Of a DNA stretch of 64,000 bases, positions 10,866-21,603 are shown in pieces. Under the pieces are notes generated by a model, which saw only the letters and a list, made by a program, of their open reading frames with translations, searched no databases and had not been told where the DNA came from. Each line of letters begins with the position of its first letter. Position 1 is the stretch's first letter. Origin of the DNA: Geranomyces variabilis (Eukaryota; Chytridiomycota; Chytridiomycetes; Spizellomycetales; Powellomycetaceae); NCBI GenBank assembly GCA_027603065.1, contig JADGJP010000047.1, positions 119,918 to 183,917 on the forward strand, given 5' to 3'. The position numbers and the translations under genes were made by a program.

Positions 10866-12073
10866 TTATTTGAGCTTGCGAGGAGGCAAACTACGGGCCC
10901 TGATCTTGGGGTCGACGTGAGGCCCGTTAAAAGCCGGGCCGTTGCAGCATTCGCAGACATGATACTTGACGTGAGGGCGGGAGAGGTTGATCATCGTAGG
11001 ACGCCAATCATAGCGTGAATCCATAGTATCGTGAATGGCTCCCATGAGTTTAATCATCCGATCTGCGAGCTCCTCGCCGTCAAAGTCCGACCTGCGGCCC
11101 CAGAGAATCAATCCGAACGCCAACTCTGTGCCAGGCACCTTGGGATTGCCAGTTTTCGGGTAGGGATAGTATCCGATTCGATATTCAGAGTTGTTCCTGT
11201 CTCTCTCCAATTCGGTCATGAAAATCTCGGCGCCGTTCTTGTTCTTCCCGAGGTGGCGGGCCGCGGTTTCGATAACATTGGCAACGACCTGGTCGTCCCG
11301 AAGCGTCGTAATCAAAATTTCCATAATATTGGCATGGTGTTTGTCGGCGAATCTGGCCTGGCGCGATCCTCCTTCATCGCGTTCGGCGCCAGCAGCCGTG
11401 GAAGCGGTACTCTGTCCTTGAGCGGGCTGTCCATCATTGGAAGCCTTGGATGAACCTTCGCCGTTGTTCAAGAGGCTCATTTTTTCGGTGATCTCTTTCA
11501 CGTCCACATTGGCTTGCGCGGGTTGTCGCTTGGTGGGACGTGGCATGCTTTAGAGACGGTGGAGCTGTCAATTTTTCACTGATAAAACGACCGACCAGCA
11601 AATCCCCAAAAAACTTACCCGATGGCGGCAAAAGTTTGCCTGGCTTGCATTATCATATCGGCGGATTGGTTCCACCCCTTTTCGCGCATAAGACCAAGAT
11701 TTTCGGGGACGTCCTCATCCCAACTGGTAAAGTCCATTTCGTGGCGGACCCATGCGAGCCAGTCGGAAACGGTCTCAATCCCCCAGTACTGCTTGTTAGT
11801 CGTACAGACGGGGCCGTGCGCGGGATCGGCGCAAGCAATCTCCTCGTCGGTCAGGAGACGGCCGTCTTCCACGAACGAGTTGAGCTCGGCCGACTCGAGG
11901 AGACGCCTGTCAACCGGCATTCCGGTCTCCCGCGCTCTGAATGCCGCGGTCTGTTCCAGGCGAGCGGTAAATTCGCCGCCCGCCGCCATGGCCTCCTGCA
12001 ACTCGTTCTCGCTTCGTCTCTGCGGCTGCTGCTGAGGTTTCCTGCTTCGTCTTTTGTTTCTGTTGTTGGTCAT
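10866..12073 (-). CDS. Unknown 378-residue protein
   Basis: Not recognised. Exons 12073-11619 and 11547-10866 join across a 71-base intron (GTAAGT to TCTAAAG) to make 378 residues. Without splicing each half would look like its own gene; frame, donor and acceptor favour one gene. The N-terminus is basic and Gln-rich (RNKRRSRKPQQQPQRR). A Trp- and acid-rich helical segment follows (WGIETVSDWLAWVRHEMDF), then a disordered middle. The C-terminal part (residues about 220-378) looks globular, with a conserved-looking IGYYPYP, LAFGLILWGRRSDFDG and a terminal YHVCECCNGPAF that could bind metal. It is head-to-head with COX7A, 226 bases apart, with TCACGTGA between them. Confidence 0.68.
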
Positions 12074-12203
12074 TTCGATTTTGGAGGTTTTTGGGAAATT
12101 CGCGCTGAAACCTGGTTTGCGGGAAGGCTCGGCCGCATTTCCGCCCGCCCCACGTTTCGCGGTATCTCACCATCAGCTACTGTAGTCGGGGCGCCTCGGT
12201 GCA

Positions 12204-12211
12204 TCACGTGA
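12204..12211. promoter_or_regulatory. TCACGTGA palindrome between unknown gene and COX7A
   Basis: This is a CACGTG E-box of the Cbf1/bHLH type. It lies 131 bases upstream of the minus-strand ATG at 12073 and 89 bases upstream of the COX7A ATG at 12300. The same core recurs in four other promoter regions of the window. Confidence 0.5.
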
Positions 12212-12299
12212 CTCGGAACGGATCTCACCGGCTCTCCCTTGCGTAGCCCGTCTGCGACACATTCAAAGGTACCAACTTGCTGCACCCCCACCACTAAAA

Positions 12300-12899
12300 A
12301 TGAGCATTATCCGTTCTCTCATTCGTCCCGGCGAAGCTGGTATGTATGCCCTTGACCTGAAGCGGCCGTGAATCCAGCATGGCCCGTATCCCAGTTCTCT
12401 GTTCTCAGACGCAACTCGAATGCTAACAACGTTTTTCCTTGCTGCGATTTAGCCATTCGCGCCAAGCAGGTGCAGTCCCGCATCTTCTGGCAGGTAAATT
12501 CTAGACTCTGCTGACGTCGCGCAAGAGACGAGGGGGGGCGGAAGAAACGCCCGGCGAAGAACAGCAAGCGCGAGCTGCTTTGCTATACAGTCGGACTTTG
12601 GCCGGACTTGACGTGGCGTTGAGAAGAAACCTCGGCAACAGCGGAGCGGATGGCTTACCGGCTCGATTTATTCCATTGCTAATCTCAGAAACCGAGCCCT
12701 ATCCCGACATACGTTCGCGGAGGAAAGGGCGACACCCTGTTGCTCGGCACTATCGTTGTCGCGCTCTCAGTTGGTTTCACGGGCGCCATGATGGAAGCCA
12801 ACGAGCTCATTAAGGGCGTAAGTGTCCAATCTGTGTGCTATTCAACTGAGCGGACGCCTTATACTTATCTCTTTCGCTTTTTATCTTTCGCAGAAATAA
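12300..12899 (+). CDS. COX7A: Cytochrome c oxidase subunit 7A-like protein
   Basis: This is a small nuclear-coded subunit of mitochondrial complex IV, in the inner membrane. Four exons (12300-12339, 12453-12493, 12689-12817, 12894-12899) give 71 residues. The C-terminal half has the family pattern: IPTYVRGGKGDTLLLGT, then one membrane helix (VVALSVGFTGAMM) and a short tail. The first exon encodes a basic, mitochondrial-type N-terminus. The last coding exon is just AAA TAA, Lys and stop, after a TTTCGCAG acceptor. Splice sites are canonical throughout. It resembles animal and basidiomycete COX7A more than yeast Cox7. It ends convergently with TFIIA, 217 bases away. Confidence 0.85.
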
Positions 12900-13116
12900 A
12901 TATACTACGTTTTGAATTAAGAAATACTTTATGCCAATATATCCAATTGCGGTTGATTCACTAAACTGCTTGCTTAGCATGCCTCTTAGATTCTTTCCCA
13001 AAATGTGATTTATTATTTGCGGCGGCCTACTTTGCGATACCGTAGGGATGCCTTATGTACAATTTTTGTGGCGCGTCTTGTTGCTAGTGGAGGAGTAGAA
13101 TTACAGCGTTTGATGC

Positions 13117-14406
13117 TCACCATTCAAACTCGCCGTTGGCCTGCAAGAAGAATTTAAGAAGTGCGTTAGGGTGACGAGAGTGCGGTCGACAAGAGCTTAC
13201 TTTATTGAAGACGTAGTCTCTCCCGTTCACTGTGATGATTCCGTCTTTCAAAGCGCACTTCCATTTGTTCTTCACGCGGTTCACCTGGAACGTTGTGTTG
13301 TCAGCTTCAATCCGGGCGATGGTAAAATTTATGGAACTCACGTTGTAATTTACCTTTTCGTACTGGCATAAAATTAGATGTTGGGGATCGTAACTGTCAT
13401 CTTCCGAATCGTCGTCATCAAGGTCCGAGTTGATGCCACCGTCATCATTGTCATCCTGCAAAAGAAGGGCCCCAGCAGGATTAGCTCCACTGACGGCTGC
13501 CCTGAGGGACGCTCGCGGCCGTACATCATCATCTTCGTCATCGTCATCATCCACTCCATCATGCTGCCCTATCCGCTTAGATTTTCGATGTGCTGGCAAG
13601 CCCTGCTTCTCCGCCGCGCGTTTCTTCATCCACAATTTGTGGACTAACGCATCGATATCCTAAATGCCAAAGCATTGCTTGTCAGTACGGGACTTTCAGC
13701 TGTTCCAAAAGGCTAAGCCATGGCATACCCGCTGTGACAATCCAGGATCCACTGGCGCTGAAGAAGCTGAATCAACAGCCTCCTCATCACCTGCCCCATC
13801 CTCCTGAGGCAATCTGCTCAAGCCTGCGGTGGTCGCAGACGCCGCTGCCAGCGCCACGAGATTGGCGGCGGCAGCGAATGATGCACTTTGATCAACGCCA
13901 TCGGCGGGATAGAAAGCGCCATTACTACCGTCGTCGTACGGCTGATATTGGCCTTCGTATTCTTCGACAAACTCAAACTCGGCGACTCTAGCCTGCGAGA
14001 TCTTTTGCTTCCACACCTGCCAGGAGAGGACAGCATAAGCTTCCGGTTACAAGACTAACCGTCGTGTAATAGGCATGAGCGGTCTGACCTGTCGAAGCTC
14101 GGCAAGCACATTCTGCCCCACCCCTGTCTCGGCGAAGGTCGCAGACATTGCGTCGCATACTTCGTTGATCACATGCGTGTAGACCTCGGGCTGCCGAAAA
14201 CGAAGCGGAGCAAAGGTTTTAGACACCAGTGATCCGTTCTATTTCAATCACGCTCAAGGTGTGCATCGTCTATTCTGCCGTGGCGGACTACAGGGCTCTT
14301 CTGTGCTAAGCTTGGCCTTCTCCCATGCGCATGCACCTCTACTGAGGGTACCCTCTCAGCTGTCAATCCCCTGCGCGACGTTACATACCACAAGCTGATT
14401 AGACAT
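13117..14406 (-). CDS. TOA1: TFIIA large subunit (alpha/beta)
   Basis: TFIIA stabilises TBP on the TATA box during RNA polymerase II initiation. Six exons (14406-14389, 14190-14089, 14016-13729, 13659-13354, 13284-13201, 13140-13117) give 273 residues. The first exon is six codons, MSNQLV, and joins to PEVYTHVINEVCD, the start of the N-terminal four-helix-bundle half. The middle is Gln/Ala/Ser-rich, then strongly acidic with runs of Asp and Glu. The C-terminal beta-barrel half is diagnostic: CQYEK, VNRVKNKWKCALKDGI and NGRDYVFNK, then ANGEFEW at the very end, which matches the family terminus. Each intron removed lies where unspliced sequence would break these motifs. The gene is in the same direction as LTN1, whose stop lies 203 bases upstream. 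Confidence 0.95.
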
Positions 14407-14609
14407 TCAGGTGGGATGTACGTGCAGTGCAGAGGGTTTTCGGGGGTTGACTGAGTCCCGCAGTCTGGTCTTGGAGGAGATCGAGGAGGTTCTGATTCTG
14501 CGCCGCCTTTTATACCCCCGCAGAAAAGGCTAAGCCACCACACTTGATGACGTGATGAGATGTGATTAGTTCCGTGCGCTATTGTCATATGTAAAAATGA
14601 AGAATGGGA

Positions 14610-17600
14610 TCAAAATGTGGGTTGCCGACAAAGCGGACATGTAGACTGGTTGCTGGTGCGGAACCACTGGAAGACGGTGAACGATTAATTGGAGTTAGCT
14701 TGTGCGGACCCAAGATTTTCGCCGGGCAGTGCGTCCTCCCATTACCTTGAACAAGCAGCTCGCGTGGAACTTGTGCTTGCAAGTCTTGCACTGCTTTGTG
14801 GGAAGGGTGCGGTCGATAACACCAATGACGGAGTAGCAAATTGCGCAATCCTCGACACCTTTAATGAGCGCATAGATTAGTAGGAGAGCTGGACAGGTCG
14901 CAAAAGGTTAAAAGAGCAATTACCTTTGAAATGCAATGCGATGTTCTTTCCGTACAGCCTGACAGCGTCCGCAATACTCCCGTTCTGACTGGCAATTACG
15001 GCGCTGGCGCTCAAAAGCCACGCGCGCCACCTAGCCTCGCTAATTCCAGCGGCGCGGCCTCCTGCGGCAGCTGCCCCGGAACCGCCGCTGTCAACATCAA
15101 CCTGACGTAACGGGAAGGTCGCCGGTAGCCGGATGACCATTTCCAAAACAGCGTCTTCCACGGTGTAGGCTGCCGACACCTCATTGCCAGATTTGGAGAC
15201 CTTGACAGCGAGGTCTTCGGCAGCCGCGGACAGATCCGCTCTCTGAACAATGTCAACTTCATTGCGGATCAAAAGCGGGCTGAAGAACCGCTCGGTATAG
15301 CTTTCGACAGCGATTGTCAGCTGTCGATTCTTGCATTCTGACCACCAAATTCTAACCAGCGACGGGAGCGTGCGGAGGCACCTCCAAAACACGTGCGCAG
15401 CTAGCAGCGGGAAGGCCACCTCGTTTTCGATGTCGAAACCAGTTACGTCGTAATGATCAATGTCCCACCGCGCGAGGTCGAAGGGAGTTGAGCGAGATTG
15501 TCCAACGCCGAGAATCACAAAGGCGAGATTGAGGACGCCAGGAAGCACTTTCAGATTCCGAATATGCGTGACGTAGGACGCGCGGAGCTCGAATGTGGCG
15601 TCAGTTATGTGGTCAAGCATTGCGAGTGCTGACAGGAAACAGCCGAATACGTCGTTGCGGGTCGACAAGGATGGCAAGTTAAGAGATTCGGTCTCCTCAG
15701 TATCCCAAATGGGAACGTCGCGCGTGAGGGCGGTAACGAGTGCCACCGGAAGCTGGTCATCCGAACTAGGAACTTTGAAAACCTCAACCGCGTTATCTTC
15801 ACTTTCAGCGGCCTCTGTTGCCTTGGCCGCCTTCATTTCCACGCGAAGAGAAGCCGCCTGCACATGCTCGGCAATGAGCCTGCGCAAGAGACCATACGCC
15901 ACGATTTGCACATCGGCATTTGGCAGCGCAAGCATCCGCAAAAGCTCTGCAAATGGATCCCGACGCAGCAAAACTGCCTCAGGAGTTTGATCCGCCAGCT
16001 CTCCAAGCAAGATCAGCAACCGGATTTGCGGTTGCGAGAGGCGTTGCATATCCTCGTGGTCGCCGTGCGTGATGAACTGATTCAATATATCAACCTGCAT
16101 GTCGGCCTTCTGCTCTTCCAGAGTTTTGTACGCATCGGGGTAAGCTCTTTGCGCTGCCAGAACAGTTTTGTACAGCCTCAGCGCGGTGAAAAGAACCACC
16201 TCATTTCGAGTATCAGCCAGCGCCGGTTCGGTAGCGTGAAGCCAGTACTTGCATATACTGACTACGAACCCGCCGAGGTTTATGCCAACATCGATCTGTC
16301 GCAGAATGCCAGCAAGTAGGATACCTACTTCCTTGTTCAGGCGGGATCGGTCGCCTGCGGCCGTTTTGATAGCGCCGTTCTGTTCGTACCACCCGCGGAT
16401 GCGGCGAATGAGGTCGATGGCGGTTTTCGCCGGCAACAGCGAGGCGAGAGACGGCTCTTCGCCAAAGGGAGTATTCTCCTCATATAGCCCGAGAATCGCA
16501 TTCAGGAGAGCTATGGACTCAGACGCCGTGGTTTCGTCGCTGCCATGCCCAATAATTCTGGAAGCTAACTGCAGTGCCACCGGTTTCCGCGCTTCGAGGC
16601 CAGCCGATTGCAACATATTTTGCGTGAACAGCGACGCCACAGGCGCCGCGGCGCTTGTCGGGACCTCGAGCGCCAATGGAAGCCAAGCTTTGGCACATGC
16701 AGCCGTAGCATCACCGGCGGAAAAGAGAGATGCAAACGTCTTTTCCACCACGGCAGAGTAGTCGGAACCCCACGAAGTCGCACTAGTAAGGGCAGATATA
16801 ACGGCGGAACTCAAACCGTCGGTTGCAGGACTCGAGACGCTTGTATTCTGCAAAATCCGCTTAATATTGTCCGCGAGCGACACGTGCCAATCCGGTTCGC
16901 GGGTTGACGGCGTCAAATCTACATAGCTCGTACGAATGCTGTGTACCGTCCGTTTGATCTCGTCGTCTAGCTCCAGAGAGTCGGAACCGAGAAGGGGCTC
17001 TCGGCGCAGTTTTTCTGCTCGATCGAGCAGCTCGACAGCGCGAAGCAACTCTACAAGCACCCAGCCATAATCACCCGCCGACGCAAGCATGCTGATTCCG
17101 TGATGATTCGCGAATTTTGCGGTTATTATGACTATTCGCGCGTAGACGCTCAGCCCGTGAGAGTCCTTCTGGACATCGACAGCGTCTGTGATCGGGCCGC
17201 CGGCTTTGAACGCAAGTCGTGGATTAAGAATCGCTAGCACTGGCGTTTCCAAATCATAAGAGGCACTCAGCTGGCGCCAGAATGATTGATTATGCAAAAA
17301 GCGCTCTAGCATGGACTTGCTGATAGAACCATCGGTTTTCGCGCATAACGTGAAAAGAGCTTCAAATTGGGCGCTGAGACTTTCGATCCTGCGGCTAACG
17401 ATAAGCAAGGGTAAAAGATTGCAAGCAATGATTTGCGCACATACCCGGCACAATATGATAGATCGCACAAAGTGGCTTCCCAGGAGCCGTACAGCCTGGT
17501 TGCCAGCGAGGACAAACCAGCTGGTTCGTGAGCGACAGCGAGGGAGACTCCCATCCAGGCTTGTGTGGATGCGTCATGCAAGAGAAGCAGATCTCGTTCG

Positions 17601-20600
17601 AGGCCGTCTATTGGGGTCAAACCGTCGGCCTTATCTAACGGAGTGACGCTGGAAATGGCGAGAATCTCGTAATAAACCGAAGCAAAGAGTTCTTGCTGGT
17701 CGGGGCATTTCACAAGAACCCTCTCAATCACGCGGCAGAATGATGCGATTTTCCGAACGGTTTCCTGGCTGCCTATTACTGCTGTCGCGTCACGCTCACG
17801 GCCAGTGTCGTTGTAAAGGTACTCTTTGGAAAAGTCAGCCATCAGGGATGCGATTCCGTTAGTAATTGACAGGCGCGTGGCAGGCGTGAGCAGCGGCTGA
17901 TCTTCGCTGCACATTAGCGAAATTGCGAGGATCTCTTCAACGTCGGCCGTCATATCGTCGTCTGGCTTGCCAAGGATTTCCGAGTACAATTTCAGCACGT
18001 ACGAGTCTAGTTGCGGGTCGCAGAGGCTGAACGAATGCTTGACATGTACTTGGTGTGCCTCCTTAAGGACCGAATGAAGCGTCGCAACCCTCTCGGGCCC
18101 TTCGAGACTGAACAACACTTGGAGCAAGCGGGTCCAACACTGTTGAAACTTGTCGTGCTCACCCGGTCCAAGCTGGCTCACGTACATCACCACAATGTCC
18201 AGCAAATGCGGCACTGCCTTGTGCTCAGCCTTCGACAATGCAATAATTTTTGACGAAATAAAGTCCATCATTATCTGCTGTGTACCCTTGTCAGCAAAGA
18301 GCGTAGAGGGTAGCGCTTCCGAGAGCTTGCGCGCAAACAATGCTGCGACAATTATGGGACCTAGGACCATGAGATATGATGAGTACTTAGTCAAGTTATC
18401 CGTTATGAGAGGGATATACCATTCTCGGTCATGGCTGACATTGCTTTCGCAAAGGTGTCGATGATCAACGCCTGAAAAGCGACCTTTGGTACGCAAAAGA
18501 TCAGAATATATGCAAGGGAAAATCGACAAAAGGTTTGCATACCTGAACGGCGTCGGGCACGTTTTCACCGCCGGCTAGCTTGTACAGTGATGCGAGCAGT
18601 TCGGACGCCGTCGAGGTGAGCTGTTGCGCAACGTCTGCCTTTAGCTTCGGGCTTTCACTCGGACACAGAGCGCTTTCAAAGATTTCCGAGAGCCGGGCGG
18701 TCAGAATGCGCATAGCGTTCTCTGCACAACGAGATCAGCGAAACGAATATGGCAGATTGTGGGTACGACGAACTGAGCTTACCCCCAATCTCCGGTGATG
18801 AGGCAATCTTTACAATGTACTTGCATAAAGCGTCAAGCAACGAGCGAGACGGCGTCTAACAAGACAGCTCTGTTTAACCGGGCAGTCCACGGCGAGTCCA
18901 TTGGGGCAGCTCCGCATACCTTTGGCGGCAGCAACACCGTCTTCGCGGCCCGCAGCAAGTCGACCTCGACCAGATGCTTTTCTTGCTCATCAAGACCCCT
19001 CGCTCTGAAAAGCACGAATTCAGCATAGCGGTTAGGGGGGAATTGAATGAACGTTTTCAACAGCTCACCGGCACTGCAAAAGCAAGAAAAATATGCACTC
19101 CAGATAGCTCTCCACCATAATGGCTGAGCTGTCGCCGGACCCGCTTTCGACAGCTGTCCATAGATGAGCCAAAAAGTCTTGCTGAAACTGAGAATCCAAA
19201 AGAATCTGGGTTCCAAAGAATCCTGTCAATTGTGTGAATGACGTCAAAATCATTTCCCGCAGCTTGCCTACCTCCCGCGGAAAGTGCGCTATTAGCGGCA
19301 ACAGGCTGGGATAAGTGATAGCGGCAGATCCATTGCCGCCGTTTTGCAAAAAGGAACAAAACTTCGGCAGCACCGGTTTGCGCTTGGCGGCAAGCAGCCA
19401 CGATTCCGGGAACGTTTTTGTGAGAATCAACAAAGACTCCCACATTTCTCCATGATTCGCAGTTTCCTTCTCCGAGAACGAGCGACCAGGGAACACAGCG
19501 CTGACAATTTCAAGTCGGGACGAAATGATGTCTACGAAAATTAGCGTTTGACGTGTAAGCCAGGGAATCCACGGTGCGCGCAGTCAGACGCCAGGCATAC
19601 CAGGCTGTCCAAGTGCTGCCGCCTTAAGGAAAACATAAAACGCTTTGCGAATCGGAGCTAGGTCGTGGTAAGATAATTTCCAGAATTTCGGGTCATCGTA
19701 TAACGATTCGTATGTTGAGGCCTCCTTCGCCAGCGTTTCCGCCGATAAAAGTTCTGCGGTCAAGAGTGAGCGACCCAGTTGGTTTTTACGACATTAGCGT
19801 TAGCGATACTCACGGATAAGCGACGCGAGAATGACCAGAGAGCTCGAGACAACGCGAGCATAACGAGACTTCATATCCTCGGGTGACGTGAAACGTGGGT
19901 CACCTGTACAACGCGTGAATGAGTGGAAGCTCGGCAGGGTGCAATCGCACGTCAACGCTTGCATACTCATCGTCTCCGGGGTTTGAACCAGCAAATTATC
20001 CACAATGAACTGCAAGATTTCTGGTTGGCAAAACGCCATCACGTCGGCCTGCTTGCTGGGGAATGCTGTCTATACGTTTGTTTTAGAATGCAAGGCACAC
20101 CAAGCGACTTTTAATACCGGCACGCACCCACCTTGAACGCCGTGCTAGCCAGCCGTGAGACCTCCTTATATGGATCATGCGTGGCGCAGAGCCATGAACC
20201 AATCAGCTCCTTGAGATGCGGCGCAAGCTGTTTGCGAACCTTATTCACAAGGCCGAGGTGCACGGCACCAGTTGTCTCGCGAACTCGTCGGTCGGCGTCG
20301 GCACTTAACCGGTTGTACGTCTTCGGCCAGGCTGGCAGAAGACTACTGACGCTTTCCACGCCCGCCTCGGCGATGTATGCGCTAAGCTCTTCAAGGGCCT
20401 TGACCCGGGTAGTGTTGTCTCGTTTCGCCAGGCGCTTGAAGAGCACTTTAACCTCGGGAGCCGCATTGTTGAGCTCCCAATCACTGCTAGCGCCAAATGC
20501 AGGCGCTTCACTGCCGGTCGGAAATCCAAAGGCCGCAGATCCATTGGCCAGTAGGTCAGCAGCTCGACTGCAAACGCAAGTATGGTTAAGAGGACGCAAC

Positions 20601-20684
20601 TAACGCGGAAGTACGAGAACGGACTTACCTGCTTGCCGCAGGCTGAAGGTTTCCCTTTACTCTGCGATCCTTTTCTCGGCCCAT
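14610..20684 (-). CDS. LTN1: E3 ubiquitin ligase listerin (ribosome quality control)
   Basis: Listerin ubiquitinates nascent chains stalled on 60S subunits. Thirteen exons were read: 20684-20629, 20567-20132, 20069-19814, 19753-19601, 19531-19069, 19004-18920, 18855-18783, 18721-18543, 18471-18420, 18360-17445, 17388-14924, 14858-14746 and 14666-14610. They give 1767 residues, about the usual family length. The N-terminus (MGREKDRRVKG, then SRAADLLANG and FKRLAKRDNTTRVKALEEL) is the conserved N-terminal domain. Long HEAT/ARM-like helices fill the middle. The last 57 residues hold the RING: CAICYSV, CKTCKHKFHASC and CPLCRQPTF, with all eight ligands in place. The small exon 18471-18420 and its 59-base intron keep frame and remove an otherwise in-frame stretch. 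LTN1 is head-to-head with SmG, with 249 bases between starts. Confidence 0.95.
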
Positions 20685-20933
20685 TTCCACTTGGCCTCTC
20701 GAGGAAAAGAATTCAGGAAAGATATATTTACCCTGACGAAAAGTATAAAGCGAGAAATGCAAGGCGGTGGGCAGGCAAGGGGGAGCAGCATCACAGGGAG
20801 CTCATTCAGTGCACAGCCACCATGACGCGCAGCGAAATGAAATACTGCGCCATGGTGCGGTTTTGGTCCGTCAAGATTTGTTCCTGCAGCTGCTGCCTCT
20901 TCGCAGTTAACCCTCCGTCCGCCTCGCATCACA

Positions 20934-21405
20934 ATGTCCAAAGCGCCGACCCCCGAGCTCAAGAAGTGAGTTTCGCTGCGATACCTTTGGCGTGCGCTCT
21001 TACAGCACTCGCAAATAGTGTTCTGGTGACTGATCTGGTCTTTTGCCCCGTCTACTTCAGGTATATGGACAAGCACCTGTTCATTCAGCTGAACGGCGAC
21101 CGCAAGGTGACCGGCGTCCTGCGAGGTAATATATTGGAAGCAAGGCAAGATACGATGGAGGAGCTTTTCTCTGACGATCCGTGTTTTCTATTTTTTGCGA
21201 CCGCCAGGCTTTGACCCTTTCATGAACCTTGTTCTCGAGGAGGCCTCTGAGCAGATTTCTGAGACAGAAAAACGGGAGATCGGGAGTGTGGTAAGCATCC
21301 CTGACAGAGCTGCGAATGTAGGCATTTGTTTTAATCTGTTCTCTTTGACCTTAGGTTATTCGTGGCAATTCCGTAGTGGTAATGGAAGCGCTTGATAAAA
21401 TCTGA
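20934..21405 (+). CDS. SMX2: Small nuclear ribonucleoprotein G (SmG)
   Basis: SmG is one of seven Sm proteins that ring the Sm site of spliceosomal snRNAs. Four exons (20934-20965, 21061-21125, 21208-21290, 21355-21405) give 76 residues, the usual SmG length. The Sm1 motif (MDKHLFIQLNGDRKVTGVLRG, split over exons 2 and 3, then FDPFMNLVLEEA) and Sm2 motif (VIRGNSVVVMEAL) are complete. All splice sites are GT-AG and the short introns are 65-95 bases. The family usually begins with a few polar residues and PELKKYMDK, as here. It is divergent from LTN1 and convergent with EXO84, with 198 bases between the stops. Confidence 0.97.
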
Positions 21406-21603
21406 GAAGCTCTCGCGCTATCTCGCCTTGTAAATAGACGTGCGTCACCGGTGCTACATCAGCGTCCTCAATATGTAAAACATCAAGCCTCGCTTATAAC
21501 AGTCTCAATTGCTGTGGCGCACACAGGTCGCCTCAACTAGGTACATGATATTTTTTGACGGGCAACCGAGACAGTATGTACATTGTTGAATCGTCCGTTA
21601 CTC

